Assembly: GCA_026168455.1 (NCBI GenBank)
Contig: CM047426.1
Coordinates: forward strand, 31,865,058-31,929,057
DNA from: Theocolax elegans
Taxonomy: Eukaryota > Arthropoda > Insecta > Hymenoptera > Cerocephalidae
Length of the DNA stretch: 64,000 bases
Direction of reading: 5' to 3'
Numbering within the stretch: position 1 is the first letter of the stretch; each line of letters opens with the position of its first letter. This document shows positions 12,584 through 26,603 of the stretch, piece after piece. The notes under the pieces are model-generated. The model was not told where the DNA came from. It searched no databases and saw only the letters and a program-made list of their open reading frames with translations. Position numbers and translations under genes: made by a program.

Positions 12584-12934
12584 TTTCTCTTTCTCTCTCT
12601 CTTTCTCTTTCATCTCAAACTAAACCGAAGACCAAGGGAGGAAACGGGGAGAAACTCTCGAGAGACAATGAGGCCGCTCGCGAGTGTCGTAAGAAGTGGA
12701 TGCTCTTCACTATTGCCAACTCAGGCCCTTGAAGCCACCACTGCCGACAACGCTGCCGCCGTTGCACCAAAGCTGTATATGCGCCATCGCTGAGTTATAC
12801 ACCACTTCCTTTCATGATCCCACGTACGGACACAACCAAGACACCTCCACGTGTATTCTTTTTCAAGGTGCGCATATACATCCGAGCCCAAAGAATGTCA
12901 CACCCTCGAAATAAGACGCAAAAGAAAGGTAAGT
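12193..12934 (+). promoter_or_regulatory. GC-balanced, CT-repeat-containing block ending in a consensus splice donor (possible 5' exon)
   Basis: This block differs in composition from its surroundings. It contains a long (CT)n run at 12,507-12,612, typical of GAGA-factor-type promoter DNA, and ends with AAAG|GTAAGT at 12,925-12,934, a very strong 5' splice site. The open frames through it are carried by the CT repeat and have no recognisable domain. I infer a non-coding first exon or promoter of a host gene on the plus strand whose next exon is outside the window or hidden. No transcript evidence is available. Confidence 0.3.
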
Positions 12935-13899
12935 GGGGGCTACTGCACTGCTCGCGATTTTCTCAAGCTTGAAGACGACTTCTCAACATTCTAGACAGCT
13001 ACAATCGGGAAGATATTGTGAAACTGATTTGAAATCTCCATTTTTACCTACATCTTTTTCAAATATTAAATTGTGTAACATTATTATTACCCCATTATCA
13101 CTTAGCAGTGTTATCACGAATATTTTAAGCGGAACTATTATAATGAAACTATTCAATTAAGCTATTTAAATCTACAATATGTTATTGCAAACGAATTTTT
13201 AAAGCTTTCATAATAAATTCTTATATTTTTTTATTTTGTACATGTCAGATTATTTTTAAAAAATGATATATATATATATAGCTTTGAATCTAATACAAAA
13301 TACTGAAAAGGAGAAAAGCTCTCTCTTTCTTTTGTTTTAATTCTCTGCTTAAATCCGTCTACAATTGAATTTTATTTCCTTATCGGTTTTCGTTTTTCCT
13401 ATACGTGACTGATGTGCATGTGAGGTCACAGCTCTTGCCTTTCCTATTTTCGCCAACTCTTTCACTCGAGAGCTAAAAAAACTTAAGAGAACGAAAGAAC
13501 TTATTTGTGTCGGGTTTCTGCACAACTTTGCAAAATTTTACTGTATATAATATTTAACAATTGTATTTCTTATCTCTTCTTTTTAGATTTCTAACTAAAA
13601 GTAGAAATTGTATTATTACTGGGAATTATTCAGTAATAATAATTATATCAATAATACTTATTCGATATATTGATATTAATTATGAATAATTGTTACATCA
13701 ATTTAAATAATTGACATTTTTTTTGACGTGTATAACTACACATTTCATGTTTAACTTGTCAAAACGATTTAAATAAGTTATTCGTTATACATTATTAGTT
13801 GAATATAATGACAAGTTCAACATATAAGATTTTAGGCCTGAGAGGTTACAGCATAAACTGCTAAAATGATCACGATACTTTCACATTAAGCATATCAAC
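12935..13899. other. AT-rich DNA, no gene recognised
   Basis: AT-rich sequence with short TA runs (about 13,265-13,280). If the donor at 12,928 is real, this would be intronic. Confidence 0.35.
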
Positions 13900-13930
13900 T
13901 TAACCCTTAAATGGCACTGTTGGTCAATAG
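13900..13930. mobile_element. piggyBac-like terminus (TTAA-CCCTTAAATGGCAC)
   Basis: TTAA followed by CCCTTAAATGGCACTG is a piggyBac-type end. A similar inverted end (GTGCCAGCTAGGGG-TTAA) lies at 27,492-27,509. No partner end or transposase is seen nearby, so this is a solo remnant. Confidence 0.35.
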
Positions 13931-13974
13931 TTTGTAAGAGAAATTTATGTGTATTAGAATTCATTTAAGGCCCT

Positions 13975-14470
13975 CCCTAAAATGTATGTATGGATGTATG
14001 TATGTATGTTATCATGTATCAAAGATAACTCAGTCAATTTTTTACCGATTTAGCTGAGATTCACAGGGTAACTTCGTCATAATGTAATTAGATAATGATC
14101 CTATTTTCAGATACATATCACTGAAACACTTTAAGTTATGGCATTATTTTTAATTCCTTAGAAACGGTTTTGTAGCATTATCTTGAAATGTATTAATCCT
14201 ACATAAAGACTTTATACGGACGAAATGTTCGTCTCAAAATAACAAAACTTTTTCCTATTGTACACTTAACGCTCAAAACAATATTTTCGAAGATAAACAT
14301 AGAAAAACGGTCAAAATAATGAAAAAAACAGAAAAAAATACGTTTTTTCGCAATAAAACGAAATGTATTGTTTTTACTGAAAAACTTTTAAAGAACAAAA
14401 TGTTCGTATTAAAATAATATTTTCTAAGATAAACATAGAAAAACGGTTAAAGTAATCAAAAAAATATGAA
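13975..14470. repeat. Dispersed repeat with ATGTATGTATG end and internal duplication
   Basis: Begins with (ATGT)n and a TCAAAGATAACTCAGTCAATTTT-type segment. A complementary version (AAATTGGCTGAGTTATTC, then CATACATACG) occurs at about 56,385-56,450. Inside, a segment around ATAAACATAGAAAAACGG occurs twice (about 14,293 and 14,430) within a duplicated stretch. It is probably a decayed DNA transposon; no coding capacity is seen. Confidence 0.4.
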
Positions 14471-14519
14471 CAAACGTTAAAAAGTTGACTTCTATTCTAT
14501 AATTATTGTTGATGTAATA

Positions 14520-14707
14520 TCATTTTCTTTTATCAGTATTTGTTATATGTAAGTCTTTAATATCTTTCTCCGGTTCATCATTTTCGTCATCAGATAAATT
14601 GCTACCATCTTGTAAATCTGGTCCAACTATTTCAGAAATATAGTCAAGTGACGCCTTAACCGCCAATTTTTCAGTCTTTCTTGAAGTGTCAAATTTTGTA
14701 CACCATT
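14520..14707 (-). pseudogene. Candidate decayed exon encoding an acidic C-terminus (unidentified)
   Basis: On the minus strand, a 3' splice-like TTAATTTTAG precedes an open frame that begins WCTKFDTSRKTEKLAVKA and runs into an acidic, Asp/Glu-rich segment (SDDENDEPEKDIKD) before a TGA at 14,520-14,522. The codon pattern looks like real coding DNA, but I do not recognise the protein. It lies 86 bp from another candidate exon (14,793-14,882) and 257 bp from the LARP1-like exon, on the same strand. Whether the three belong to one gene is not established. Confidence 0.3.
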
Positions 14708-14792
14708 CTAAAATTAATTATATTTATGTAAAAAATGAAAAATAAAATATTGAAATTATTATTATTGTTACTAAAAATGATTCCTATCTAAC

Positions 14793-14882
14793 ATTTTTGT
14801 TTTGAAGGCGTATTTTTTTGAAATGCAGGTACCCAACTGGTATGACTTCATCATTTAACGCACTACATACTTTCATACTCAT
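14793..14882 (-). pseudogene. Candidate small exon, unidentified
   Basis: A minus-strand open segment follows TTATTTTAAAG and reads MSMKVCSALNDEVIPVGY onward for about 29 codons. It stops at a weak GTTAGA donor. It lies 81 bp beyond the consensus donor of the LARP1-like exon. It has no recognisable domain and does not look like the continuation of the LARP1 DM15 region. Confidence 0.25.
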
Positions 14883-14963
14883 CTTTAAAATAAATCAATT
14901 ATTTTACAATTATTTTACAAAAAGTAAAAAATTATTTTCTTTTATGCTATAATAAAAACTTAC

Positions 14964-15226
14964 ATTACAATACTTTTGATGTACAAAGGACAATTTAAAC
15001 AAATGTTTTATACTCTCCTTCTCCTTCTCCAAAAATGTTTAAGCCATACTTTTCTTTCATGCAATGAATATTAATTTTGCAATATTTTATGATACACTTG
15101 TTGAGTGAAACCGTTTACTTTCAAAAACGAATGACTAGGATGTTTGAACGTTGGCAATGATTGCGGAGCACCACCGTAACTATACTAGCTAAGAAACCTT
15201 CGTTTGAACTTGTATCAGCACTACTT
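14964..15226 (-). pseudogene. larp1: LARP1 (La-related protein 1) DM15-region exon, decayed, intron-containing
   Basis: On the minus strand, a good acceptor (TTTATATTTACAG) is followed by a reading that contains YGGAPQSLPTFKHPSHSF and NGFTQQVYHK. That is the segment leading into and opening the DM15 (LARP1-family helical, mRNA-cap-binding) region of LARP1, a translational regulator of TOP mRNAs. A later HERK matches the following family block. The copy is dead: there is a 2-nt frame disruption at about 15,181, a TAA at 15,071-15,073 and further frame changes. The exon ends at a perfect donor, GTAAGT (plus 14,958-14,963). Retained splice sites argue for a duplicated or captured genomic fragment, not a retrocopy. 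The match is from recognition of the family, not a search. Confidence 0.7.
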
Positions 15227-16188
15227 CTGTAAATATAAAATAAAAAGAAAAACCTATTATTATTGTAATAGAAAATAAAGCTAAATATTCAAAAACGTAA
15301 AAAATATCACATTAAGTAATAAAAGTTGTTAGAAGATAACACATTAAACATCAGTTAATGGATTGAAAATCTTAATTATGTTCGCAAAACACTTTAATTA
15401 ATATTGCATAATTACATAATTTAACAATTGTCATATATGTTAAATAAAAATTATACTGTGCTTAAATTATAAATTTTATAAGCGTATTTCAAACTTAATA
15501 TCTATGTAATTTATATATTTACCCTGAATATGTTCTCGGTCTTAATAATTATAAGTGCCGTTCTTTTAAATTATTGTATTTATTATTACATAATAAGAAC
15601 TTTAATAGTAAAATAATAAATACAACATTAAATGCAAACTTAATGTAATTTAAAATAAATTAAAAAATTTAATAATAAAATGTCACGAACCGTTAATGTA
15701 TACCAGATCAACCTTGAGAAAGATTAAACATCGCCAAAACTATCCCAACAAGAGGCTCGTGGTTATTGTTGAATTAAACCATTATTGTTCGACTCACTAC
15801 CATTGTTACTCTTGTATTAAATCTGACTAGTAGGTGAATTACTCCTATAATTCATAATTATCTTATATAAATTATCTTTAAATTTAATTATAAAGTATTC
15901 TACAATTTAAAACATAAATAAAATCTAAAAAAATAAATATTACTTAGTTATTGACAACTTACGGCAACTTAATACTTTCAAAAATAAATAAATTAACTAA
16001 ATAATAAATAAAAATTATTTACCATCCAAAAATAGTTATTATTCTATCATTTTCAAACACTGCCAACATTGGACAAATACTGGACAAGAGCTTCTGCTAT
16101 TTTGTAATGCTCACTTAACTTTATATTAGAATAACTAATATCATACAGTAAAACTTCATGAAAATCATATAAAAACTATGTGTATACG

Positions 16189-16189
<1 letters not shown>
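15227..16189. other. AT-rich DNA, no gene recognised
   Basis: About 1 kb of AT-rich sequence. A few short segments have balanced composition (about 15,690-15,800). No coding or structured RNA signal is seen. Confidence 0.35.

Positions 16190-16237
<48 letters not shown>
16190..16237. repeat. (TA)n microsatellite
   Basis: A nearly pure TA run of about 46 bp, 250 bp upstream of the LTR retrotransposon insertion. Confidence 0.95.
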
Positions 16238-16241
<4 letters not shown>

Positions 16242-16488
16242 ATGTATATACATAATTTTATATACACAATAAAATAAATAAACTAACTATCCGTTATATT
16301 TATTGACCGTTTAAATAGTGCCATCAGTATATTGTTTCATATAGGCAAATTTAAATTGCACAATATTTTATCACATTTACTTACCTTTACTGTCCAAAAT
16401 ATACGTCCCATTAATATTGTTTTACCAAAAATTCTTTAGAAGGAACATTAATGTAAAAAAAATAAACTATACGGTTTTATATAAACAT

Positions 16489-19400
16489 TGTGATGTAGCG
16501 AAATCACTGGGCGTCGCCTGGAGAGTCGTTGCTGGTGCGTGTACGTGCGCGCACCACTCCGCGGTAGTACCCGAGTACTATTCCCGCCGGTGGGGATCGC
16601 GCACACCCGGGGAAACGGTCGCGAGGCACGTTGTTTACGTGCCGGCCCGCGCTCAGTTGTCGCCATCTTGAATCGATCTAGATTCAAGCGCGCGCACACT
16701 GAACACGCGGTCCGCGCTCGTATCGATACGGGGATCGCGCGCATATAGTATAGGGAATTTGGAACGCGGATAGTGGGGGAACATGTGTATAAGAGTACGG
16801 AGATAAATGTATATTTGAATTTAGCGCTATTAACTAGAGAATAATTTAGTGATCTATTGAACCAATCAATAGATGACTTTATTAGAGAATAAGACTTCCG
16901 TATGGGTAAATATAACAGCATATTACGTTATATGACTGTAATTACCTTAAATACGGAAAGTCGAAATACTAGTTGGGACAATGATAACTTATGCAAATTA
17001 GTTGTCATTTTTATTTATAGTGGGGTAAATACGGGTAGCTTTATTACACCTGTGACGGATACGGAAGGGTTGGAGAATTATAATATTGCCGTATCCCTCG
17101 CAGGTAACGAGAGAGAGAACAGATAGGGATATTAGGAGATTGAGGGAGATGGAAAATCGGGGAAGAAGTTTGGCGTGACTCGGAAAAACGGATCATCGCC
17201 ATTCTGATTCTACCTACCGAGTAGTAGAGTATTTCTTCTACATTCTGATTCTACCCACCGAAAAGTACAGTGTTTTTCAGCATTCTGATTATATCGATCG
17301 CAGATTATTATTAGTATTATTGAGGAGGATTGAAAATAATTAAGGAGGATTGAATATAATTAAGGAGGATTGAAATAATTAAGGAGGAATTGTATATTAA
17401 GGAGGAAATCAACCAGATAAATACAGTTGTATATATCTATAATATATTTTATCAGATTGTTATAATTTTTTTTCAATAATTACTCTATATTTTGGTGAGT
17501 TATTTTATTTATTAATGTAATAAGTGATTTATATATCAGTGGGGACAGTGTTAAGTAATTAGTGCGCGTTATTAATTAGTCAAATTATTCATTTTACTTA
17601 TTTAAAAATTAACGTTCTCTCTCTCGTGGTTAGTGGTGCCACGGGATCTATTATTAGATCCCGTAATATAATTAGTTATATCTAAATGTTGTTAAGGGTG
17701 TTAATATTCGTTACGCGGTTTAATAGTTATCCGGAACTATTATTTTATTCAACGGAACTTCCTCTGGGTGAGTCCACCGGGTAATCAGGACTAATAAACT
17801 AATAATTGTTTTTCTTTTCGATGATGTTGGGAATCCGGATATAATTTTATTTACATAATATTTTTTTTATGTTATTTAAATTAAAACTAGCATCACATTT
17901 GGCGCCCAACGTGTGTTTTTATTGTACATTAAGTGATTAAATTATTTTCGGTTTGTTAGCAAATTTAACGTTTTTTTTTGTACATCGGCGGAAGTTGAAT
18001 TGACGAATATTTTAGGGAGTGTGTTAGAAATTTCTCAGTGGGGTCGAGAGAGAGAAATTTTCGGCGTCGGTTACGCCATTTTGAAAAATTGTAAATTCAT
18101 TTGCTGCCATTTTAACGTTTAACTGGCCGCGTGGAAATTTAATTATTACCGTTTCTAGTGGGAGATAAACTGATATATTATTTTATTTTTATTATTATTG
18201 CAATAATTATTGTCGTTGCTGTCTGTTGCTATCACCTATTTTGCAAGCGCTTTTTGTGGGCTGCTGCTATTTTAAAGGTGATTTGTTGATTGTTGAATCA
18301 AAGTTAATAAAACTTTTATTCGACAATTTAACAATTTTTGCGATAGACAGTGACATCGCCTCGTGCCAAATAAAATAGTTGGGAGATAATTATTTATTTT
18401 ATTTATTGTATTATGTTCTAATATTTGGGACATATATAAGTTATTATTCATGGTAATTTTGAATATATGTATTGGAATTGACCATTTGTAAAAGTAATCA
18501 GGAGTTGGACGTGAGGACACCACAAGGAGATAAATTTCTTTTTTGTTTCACCAGCCATTTTAATAAGGATTTATTTATTTATTTATTGTTTTTTTTTCCA
18601 TTTTTTTAGGAAGATATAGCAAAACGGTAATCTCCAGAGTAATTTATATTTTTATAATTTATATTTATTTTTATTTGCCAATATTTATTTATATTTATAT
18701 AGCGAATGTGCATTTTTTTTTGTTGTTTCACTTTGTTCGTGATTTACAGTGGGGTTTAGGAAAATTTATTTATTTGGCGCGAGGCTTTATCTGGTCAGAT
18801 CGGACCCGTGCACCGAAGAGTTCCCGTTTAATTCAGTTTACGAAGGAATTAAGATCGCTGGGGTTGATTAAAGCTTAATATTAAAGTCATTTTAATTTTT
18901 TTTTGTTCGTGTTTTTAAGTTATTCTCTCGGTTGTTTGTAGTATTTTGGCGTTGTTGCTTTTGTCGTATCGGAATTTAGTAAAATGGGTAGTCACAAGGA
19001 ACGAATGGAAAATATCCTTAAACAGTCTACAGGGGCGAGGGAATTATCTAGAAAGATTTCAAAAATAGACCCGAAACTAATAAAAGAGTTATTGGAAAAA
19101 CAAGGGTTAAGTACAGTAGGGTCATTTGGGACATTGAAAGATAGGTTATTAAGGGCGGACTGTAGGAAAATAGATGTTAACTTAAACGTACCGTGGTATA
19201 CGGATGACGAAGGGGAGGGGGAAATACCGACAAGAGCAGATGAAACAGAAGTAGAACAACCCATTAATGAGAATAGTAAGGAAAATAGTGACAAAGGGGA
19301 ATGTAATAGAAAAGGGAAACAAGTAAAGGAAAGTGAAGACAAAATAATGGAAAGTGTTAGTCAGGAAGTAGTGGAAGTAGGGAAAGAGACTCAGATTAGT

Positions 19401-22400
19401 GAAAAGAATCAGGAGAAAACGGGTGCGCGTAAGAAATCGAATGGGAAATCAAAGGAAACGGTAACTACGGATAGAAGTGAAGTAGTAGGGAGTAACATAG
19501 ATGTAGGGAGTTTGAGGATATTAGTAACCGACATTATTAGGGAGGTTATGGGTAACCAGTTAGAAAGCGCGTTAATTAAAATAGTAGATGCAAGGTTGCA
19601 AAATTTGCAAGCTAGCAAACAGGTAGAAGAGTTAGGTCAACCAGAAAGGGTTGAAACCGAGGGAGATATTAATAATAGTAGAGATTTAGTGGAATATAGT
19701 GAATTAAAGAATTCATTAGTAGAAGAATTAAAACGTAAAGCGACAAATGGTAGTGCGGACGAATTAGGATCGAGAAAAAGAGAATCTACTCCCAAGCGAT
19801 GTAATAACTTAGGGCCAAAGAAGTTAGGTTTCTCAAAGGGCGAGTTTTTATACAATAAGGGGAAAAGAATTTATTACGTTGAGGAAACCGACACAGGTAG
19901 TAGTTCGGAAGAGGAAATATGCAAAAGTAGGAGAGTCCATAAAGAAAAAAAGTTAATGCGTAGACAGGTAGATCAGAATCAGGACAGGGAGTTAGTTGGG
20001 ACAGATATGAGCGGAAATAGTGATAATGAGGGAGTCTGGGAAACTCCGAGGTCTAATAAGACCAGCCAACGTCAGAGAGGGGTGAATCAGTTGCGCAGTA
20101 TGCAGTGTGTTAAGATGCTGCAAAACTGGAAAATACACTTTTCTGGCGAAGGTAAGGAGGGTCCGGAGGAGTACTTGGCTCAACTTCAAGATTGCTATGA
20201 AGGAACAGCGTATTCTGATACAGAGTTCCTAAGCGCGATTCCTTGTACGTTATCGAAAACCGCGGTTAGGTGGTTTCGATCAGTAAAGGAAAAGATTAAG
20301 ACGCTTAAAGAGTTTAAACGCGCATTCAGACATAGATTCATGGGGATATTAGATAGAGAGGATATCATGGAAGAATTGCGTAGAAGGACTCAAGCAAAGG
20401 GAGAGGATATAGCTAGTTACCTATCGTGTATTAGACTTATAGTAGGGCATTTTAAGAGACCGCCGTCGGAATGTCAGCTGGTTCCATTGATATTTCGTAA
20501 TCTGTTGCCGGAGTATCGGAAGGCAATGGAAAACGAATATCTCGATAGTTTGGACGATATTGAGAAGTGGGGGAGAAAATACGAACGGAAGAAAGAATTA
20601 GACAACCGTTACGTTCCTCCGCCACCTAAGGAAAGGACTTGGATTCCAGAAGCCGCTTACCAAGGGCCGAGAGTAAAGGGTAAGGTGGCTAAGGTGGAAG
20701 AAAATGAACAGGGTGTAGTTGGGTCGAAAGACAAGCTGAAGCCGACGAAGGTAGATAAAGGGTCGAGTAAAAGCGCGGTTAAGGCTAAAGTGCAGGTGGA
20801 TTCGCAGGAGCAGCCAATCACAGCTGCAATGGTTGTGGCCAAGCAGGCACCACCACAAAATGCGAGACCACCGGTACAGCAGCAGACTGGTTGGTCAAGA
20901 CCACCAGCTGATGGCCAACGGGTGAATTATAACGATCGGAATTTTAATCGTAGGGAATTTCCGTCGAATAGGTGGCAGAATCAACCCGATAGTAGGGATT
21001 TTCAGTCGAATAGGTGGCAGAATAGACCAGATAATAGGGAATTTAGAGAGTCGAATAGATTTGTTAGTAATGGAAATAGGGACGAGAATAGAGCTTTTCA
21101 CGGTCCGTGTTTCGAGTGTCAGAAGGTAGGGCATAGGAGTTCCGAGTGTCCCAATAGGAGGTGCTATTTTTGTAAAAAACCGGGACATAACATACGAAAC
21201 TGCTCCCTTCGCAAAACAGAGGGGTTAGCATGTCAAGTTTGTAAAACAGTTGGGACGACATTCGACGATTGTCCGAATTGTACACAGTTTAGGGGGATGT
21301 TGGGAAACGGCAAATCGGGAGTTCAGAAAGGTCCCCTGACTCTCGAATCACGGCAGTAGGGACCGATAGGGCGTTACCAAGTTACTGTTTCCCAGAGGTA
21401 AATTTAGAAGTAAGGGTGGGGGAGAATATTGATAGGATCAATATAGAGGGTGTGTCTCCCAAAGTAAGTGTAGGAAGGTTAGATAGGTCTAAGGGTGCGA
21501 TTCCAAGATCTAAGGATAATTTACGGTCGATCAGTAGGGACGATCCAGAAAATGATTCAGGAGTTAAAATAATTGAGGATAGGTTATTAAAGGGAGCGGA
21601 GCGAATAGATATTGAATTATTAGCCAAAAAGGGGAAAGTTGATCGTGGCGGGACTCAAGTTAGCGAAGGAAGGTCACAGGATAATCAAGAGATTAGGGGT
21701 TACGATAGATTAAATTTGATTAATAAGGGTGTAGAGTTGCTTTTAGGGGATAATGAGGAAAAAGAAAAAGAAAAGAGTCCAAAGACCTTCCTTGGCAACA
21801 AGGAGACACCAGATCGATCAACTGAACCGAAACAAGGTGTATCAGTATCTAATATAGAAAATAGGCATTATTTAAAAGTTGTTTTAGGAGGACAGGAATA
21901 TAGGGCGTTAATTGATTCTGGTTCCACATTGTCTTTAGTAGGGTCAAGGATAGCTGAACAGTTTAAGGATAGATTAAAGTCCTCTGATGTGGTTATTAAA
22001 AATGTCAATGGTGGATTAGTGAGGGCGTTAGGGACGTTAGAAATCAATTTAGAGATTGACGGACATGTAGGGAAAATTAATTGCAGGGCATTGAGAGACT
22101 TGGAATCGGATATGATATTAGGGATGGACTTCGGCAAACTTTTTAATTTTGATGATAGGTTAGGACAGGATCAGTGGCGTGTTAGGGAAGGTCCTTGGAG
22201 GTCGTATAGTAGTGAGAAAGGGACAAACCATCCTATAATATTCGGGGAATGCGCTGGCATCTCTGAATTACGGGATGAGGAAAGGGACAAAGTGCAAAAA
22301 TTGGTGCACAATTTGCTTCCAGACATAAACGCCGATCGGTTAGGAATGACCGACCTTACTGAACATTCAATTGATGTTCAGGGAGCTCCTCCAATCAAAC

Positions 22401-25400
22401 ATCGAACACGGCGCATCTCGCCCAAGATGTTGGAGGCAGCTCATGAGGAGGTTAGAAAAATGTTACAGTTGGGAGTTATAGAAAGATCGGCAAGTGACTG
22501 GAGCAGTGCACCAGTTTTGGTACGGAAGTCCGACGGATCAATTAGATTTTGTGTGGACTATAGGGACTTGAACTCGGTCACAAAACGGGATGCGTATCCT
22601 TTGCCACAAATGGATTCGATTCTGGATAAAATTCGCAAGGCCAGGTATATTAGCAAAATCGACTTGAAGCAGGCGTACTTTCAGGTTAAGATGGCGCCTG
22701 CTAGTCGAAAATATACAGCTTTTGCGGTGCCAGGATCGGGTCTATGGCAATTTAAAAGGATGCCATTCGGTTTGACGAATGCGCCCATGACCTTCCAGCG
22801 GTTGATCGATGCGATATTCGGTCCGGAATTCGAACCTTTCATTTTCGGATATCTGGACGATATAATCATCGTCACCGAGTCGTTCGATGAGCACTTGCAA
22901 TATCTGGATTTGGTATTGAGGAAATTATTAGATGCAGGGTTAACGGTGAATAGGGACAAATGCGAATTTTGTTGTAGTAGGGTGACTTATTTAGGATTCA
23001 TTTTAGATAGGGACGGACTTAGAACAAATCCAGATAAAGTGTCTCCGGTGGTCAATTATCCAGTACCCAGGACAATCAAGGAATTGAGAAGATTCTTTGG
23101 TATGATCGCCTGGTACTCGCGTTTTATTGAGAATGAGGCCGAATTAAAAATACCATTAGTAAGGTTGTTGCATAAGGGACAAGAATGGATATGGGGGGAG
23201 GAGCAGCAAGAAGCTTTCGATACACTAAAGAGAGCTTTGACTGTTGCACCCGTTCTTGCTCGCCCTGATTTCAGCAAACCGTTCAAAGTGCAGTGTGATG
23301 CAAGTAATTATGCACTGGGAGCGGTGCTGACTCAGGAACAGGAAGACGGGGAGCACCCCATAGTCTACATTAGTAGGGTTTTGTCGGCCGCGGAAAGGAA
23401 TTATTCCACAACGGAAAAGGAATGTTTGGCGTTAATTTGGGCTATAAAGAAGTTGAGGCCATATTTAGAGGGATATCCATTTACCGCAATCACGGATCAT
23501 AGTGCGTTGAAATGGTTGCGGAACCTTAAGGAGTCTACTGGTCGTCTCGCTCGGTGGGCTATAGAGATGCAACAATGGGACTTTGAGATAGTCCATAGAA
23601 AAGGATTTCTCAATCAAGTCCCAGACGCACTCTCTAGGATGTATCCGGGTGAGGTCGATACAGTGGCTGCTTTTCAGGAGATTAGGGACACTTGGTATTT
23701 AAATATGCTCAAGAACGTCGAGCAATTTCCTAACCGTTACCAGCAATGGAGAGTAGAAAACGGCCTATTATATAGATACCGTAACGATCCATTGTTGGAC
23801 CCGGTCACCAATAGGGACGAAGATTGGAGATTAGTGGTCCCAGAGGAACAGCGAGAGCGAGTAATAAGGGATGCGCATTACGAAACCTCGGCGGGACACT
23901 TAGGGGTAGAAAAGACGTATGACAGGGTTATTAGGGACTATTATTGGAGAGGAGTATGGTACGATGTCAATAGATTCGTAGTAGGGTGTGATGTTTGTCA
24001 GAGATATAAAGTATCCCAGTTAGGCCCACAAGGATTGCTTAGTAGTAGGGTGATTGAGAGACCTTGGGTAGTGGTGGCAGCGGATATGATGGAGTTTCCA
24101 CCTAGTAAGAGTCAGTGTAAATACTTGTTAGTTTTCCAAGATTTATTTACTCGGTGGATAGAGTTGAAACCGTTAAGAACCGCGGATGGTAAATCAGTAG
24201 CAAAAGCATTTGAGGAATTGATCTTATTTAGGTGGGAGACTCCTGACTATTTGCTTACTGACAATGGTAAGGAATTCGAGAATAAATTTTTGAATGATGT
24301 CTTAGCGGAATATGGGGTTAAACATGTCACCACTCCACCCTACCATCCTCAAGCAAACGCTGTAGAACGGAGCAATCGTACGTTGAAAACTATGATTGCG
24401 GCGTTTGTTAAGAACGATCACAGGACCTGGGATCAACACCTTAGTGAATTTAGGCATGCGATAAATACCGCGATTCAATCGTCTTTAAAAGTATCACCCG
24501 CATTCCTGAATTATGGGAGACACCCCAGACCTGTTAAAAGTTTACGTAGGGAGGTAGAACCGAGAGAATTAATTCAAAAGGGTGATGAAAAAGCTTGGGC
24601 TGATAGGGTACAACGGTTAGATATACTAAGAGATATTGTCACCAAGCATATAGAACAGGCGAAGGAAAAACAAGCTAAGGTATTTAATAAGGGTAGGAGG
24701 GACGTCAGATTTTTCCCGGGAGATAGGGTACTTTGTAGGACTCATTATTTGTCTAACGCCGCGAATAGGTTTTCGGCAAAACTGTGTCCTAAATACGAAG
24801 GACCTTACACCATATTGCAAGTATTATCGCCTACCGTGTATATCATTGATAGGACTGATAAGTCCAAAGGGAAAATAAATAAGGTGCATGTAAAGGATCT
24901 AATCAGGTATGTTACACCACGGGGAGTGAAGGGTAGTAAGGACTGTAAGGTAGCAGGGTAGTTAGTAGAGGTTTCCTTACTAAAAGTAGGGATGGTTTAG
25001 AAAACCAAGGAAGGAAGGGGATTAATTGACTGGAGCAGGATGAATTATAAGAAGTTCACGTAAGTTTTTTTTTATTATTATCGTATATTTTTTTTTATGT
25101 GTTGGGGTGTCACGTTATCCCGGGAGTTTATGAAGGTAGTATTTTAAGGAATAAACTATCCTTACCAGGGTAAGTAAAGTTTAGGGGGGGGTAATGTGAT
25201 GTAGCGAAATCACTGGGCGTCGCCTGGAGAGTCGTTGCTGGTGCGTGTACGTGCGCGCACCACTCCGCGGTAGTACCCGAGTACTATTCCCGCCGGTGGG
25301 GATCGCGCACACCCGGGGAAACGGTCGCGAGGCACGTTGTTTACGTGCCGGCCCGCGCTCAGTTGTCGCCATCTTGAATCGATCTAGATTCAAGCGCGCG

Positions 25401-26603
25401 CACACTGAACACGCGGTCCGCGCTCGTATCGATACGGGGATCGCGCGCATATAGTATAGGGAATTTGGAACGCGGATAGTGGGGGAACATGTGTATAAGA
25501 GTACGGAGATAAATGTATATTTGAATTTAGCGCTATTAACTAGAGAATAATTTAGTGATCTATTGAACCAATCAATAGATGACTTTATTAGAGAATAAGA
25601 CTTCCGTATGGGTAAATATAACAGCATATTACGTTATATGACTGTAATTACCTTAAATACGGAAAGTCGAAATACTAGTTGGGACAATGATAACTTATGC
25701 AAATTAGTTGTCATTTTTATTTATAGTGGGGTAAATACGGGTAGCTTTATTACACCTGTGACGGATACGGAAGGGTTGGAGAATTATAATATTGCCGTAT
25801 CCCTCGCAGGTAACGAGAGAGAGAACAGATAGGGATATTAGGAGATTGAGGGAGATGGAAAATCGGGGAAGAAGTTTGGCGTGACTCGGAAAAACGGATC
25901 ATCGCCATTCTGATTCTACCTACCGAGTAGTAGAGTATTTCTTCTACATTCTGATTCTACCCACCGAAAAGTACAGTGTTTTTCAGCATTCTGATTATAT
26001 CGATCGCAGATTATTATTAGTATTATTGAGGAGGATTGAAAATAATTAAGGAGGATTGAATATAATTAAGGAGGATTGAAATAATTAAGGAGGAATTGTA
26101 TATTAAGGAGGAAATCAACCAGATAAATACAGTTGTATATATCTATAATATATTTTATCAGATTGTTATAATTTTTTTTCAATAATTACTCTATATTTTG
26201 GTGAGTTATTTTATTTATTAATGTAATAAGTGATTTATATATCAGTGGGGACAGTGTTAAGTAATTAGTGCGCGTTATTAATTAGTCAAATTATTCATTT
26301 TACTTATTTAAAAATTAACGTTCTCTCTCTCGTGGTTAGTGGTGCCACGGGATCTATTATTAGATCCCGTAATATAATTAGTTATATCTAAATGTTGTTA
26401 AGGGTGTTAATATTCGTTACGCGGTTTAATAGTTATCCGGAACTATTATTTTATTCAACGGAACTTCCTCTGGGTGAGTCCACCGGGTAATCAGGACTAA
26501 TAAACTAATAATTGTTTTTCTTTTCGATGATGTTGGGAATCCGGATATAATTTTATTTACATAATATTTTTTTTATGTTATTTAAATTAAAACTAGCATC
26601 ACA
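16489..26603 (+). mobile_element. Complete Ty3/gypsy LTR retrotransposon (10,115 bp)
   Basis: Two direct LTRs of 1,409 bp each (16,489-17,897 and 25,195-26,603) start TGTGATG and end CATCACA, and I see no difference between them. A 4-bp duplication ACAT flanks the element (16,485-16,488 and 26,604-26,607). Between the LTRs lie a tRNA-Lys primer-binding site, gag, pol in the order protease-RT-RNase H-integrase, and a polypurine tract. That pol order places it in Ty3/gypsy (Metaviridae). No envelope-type ORF lies between pol and the 3' LTR. Intact ORFs and identical LTRs mean a recent, potentially active insertion. Confidence 0.97.
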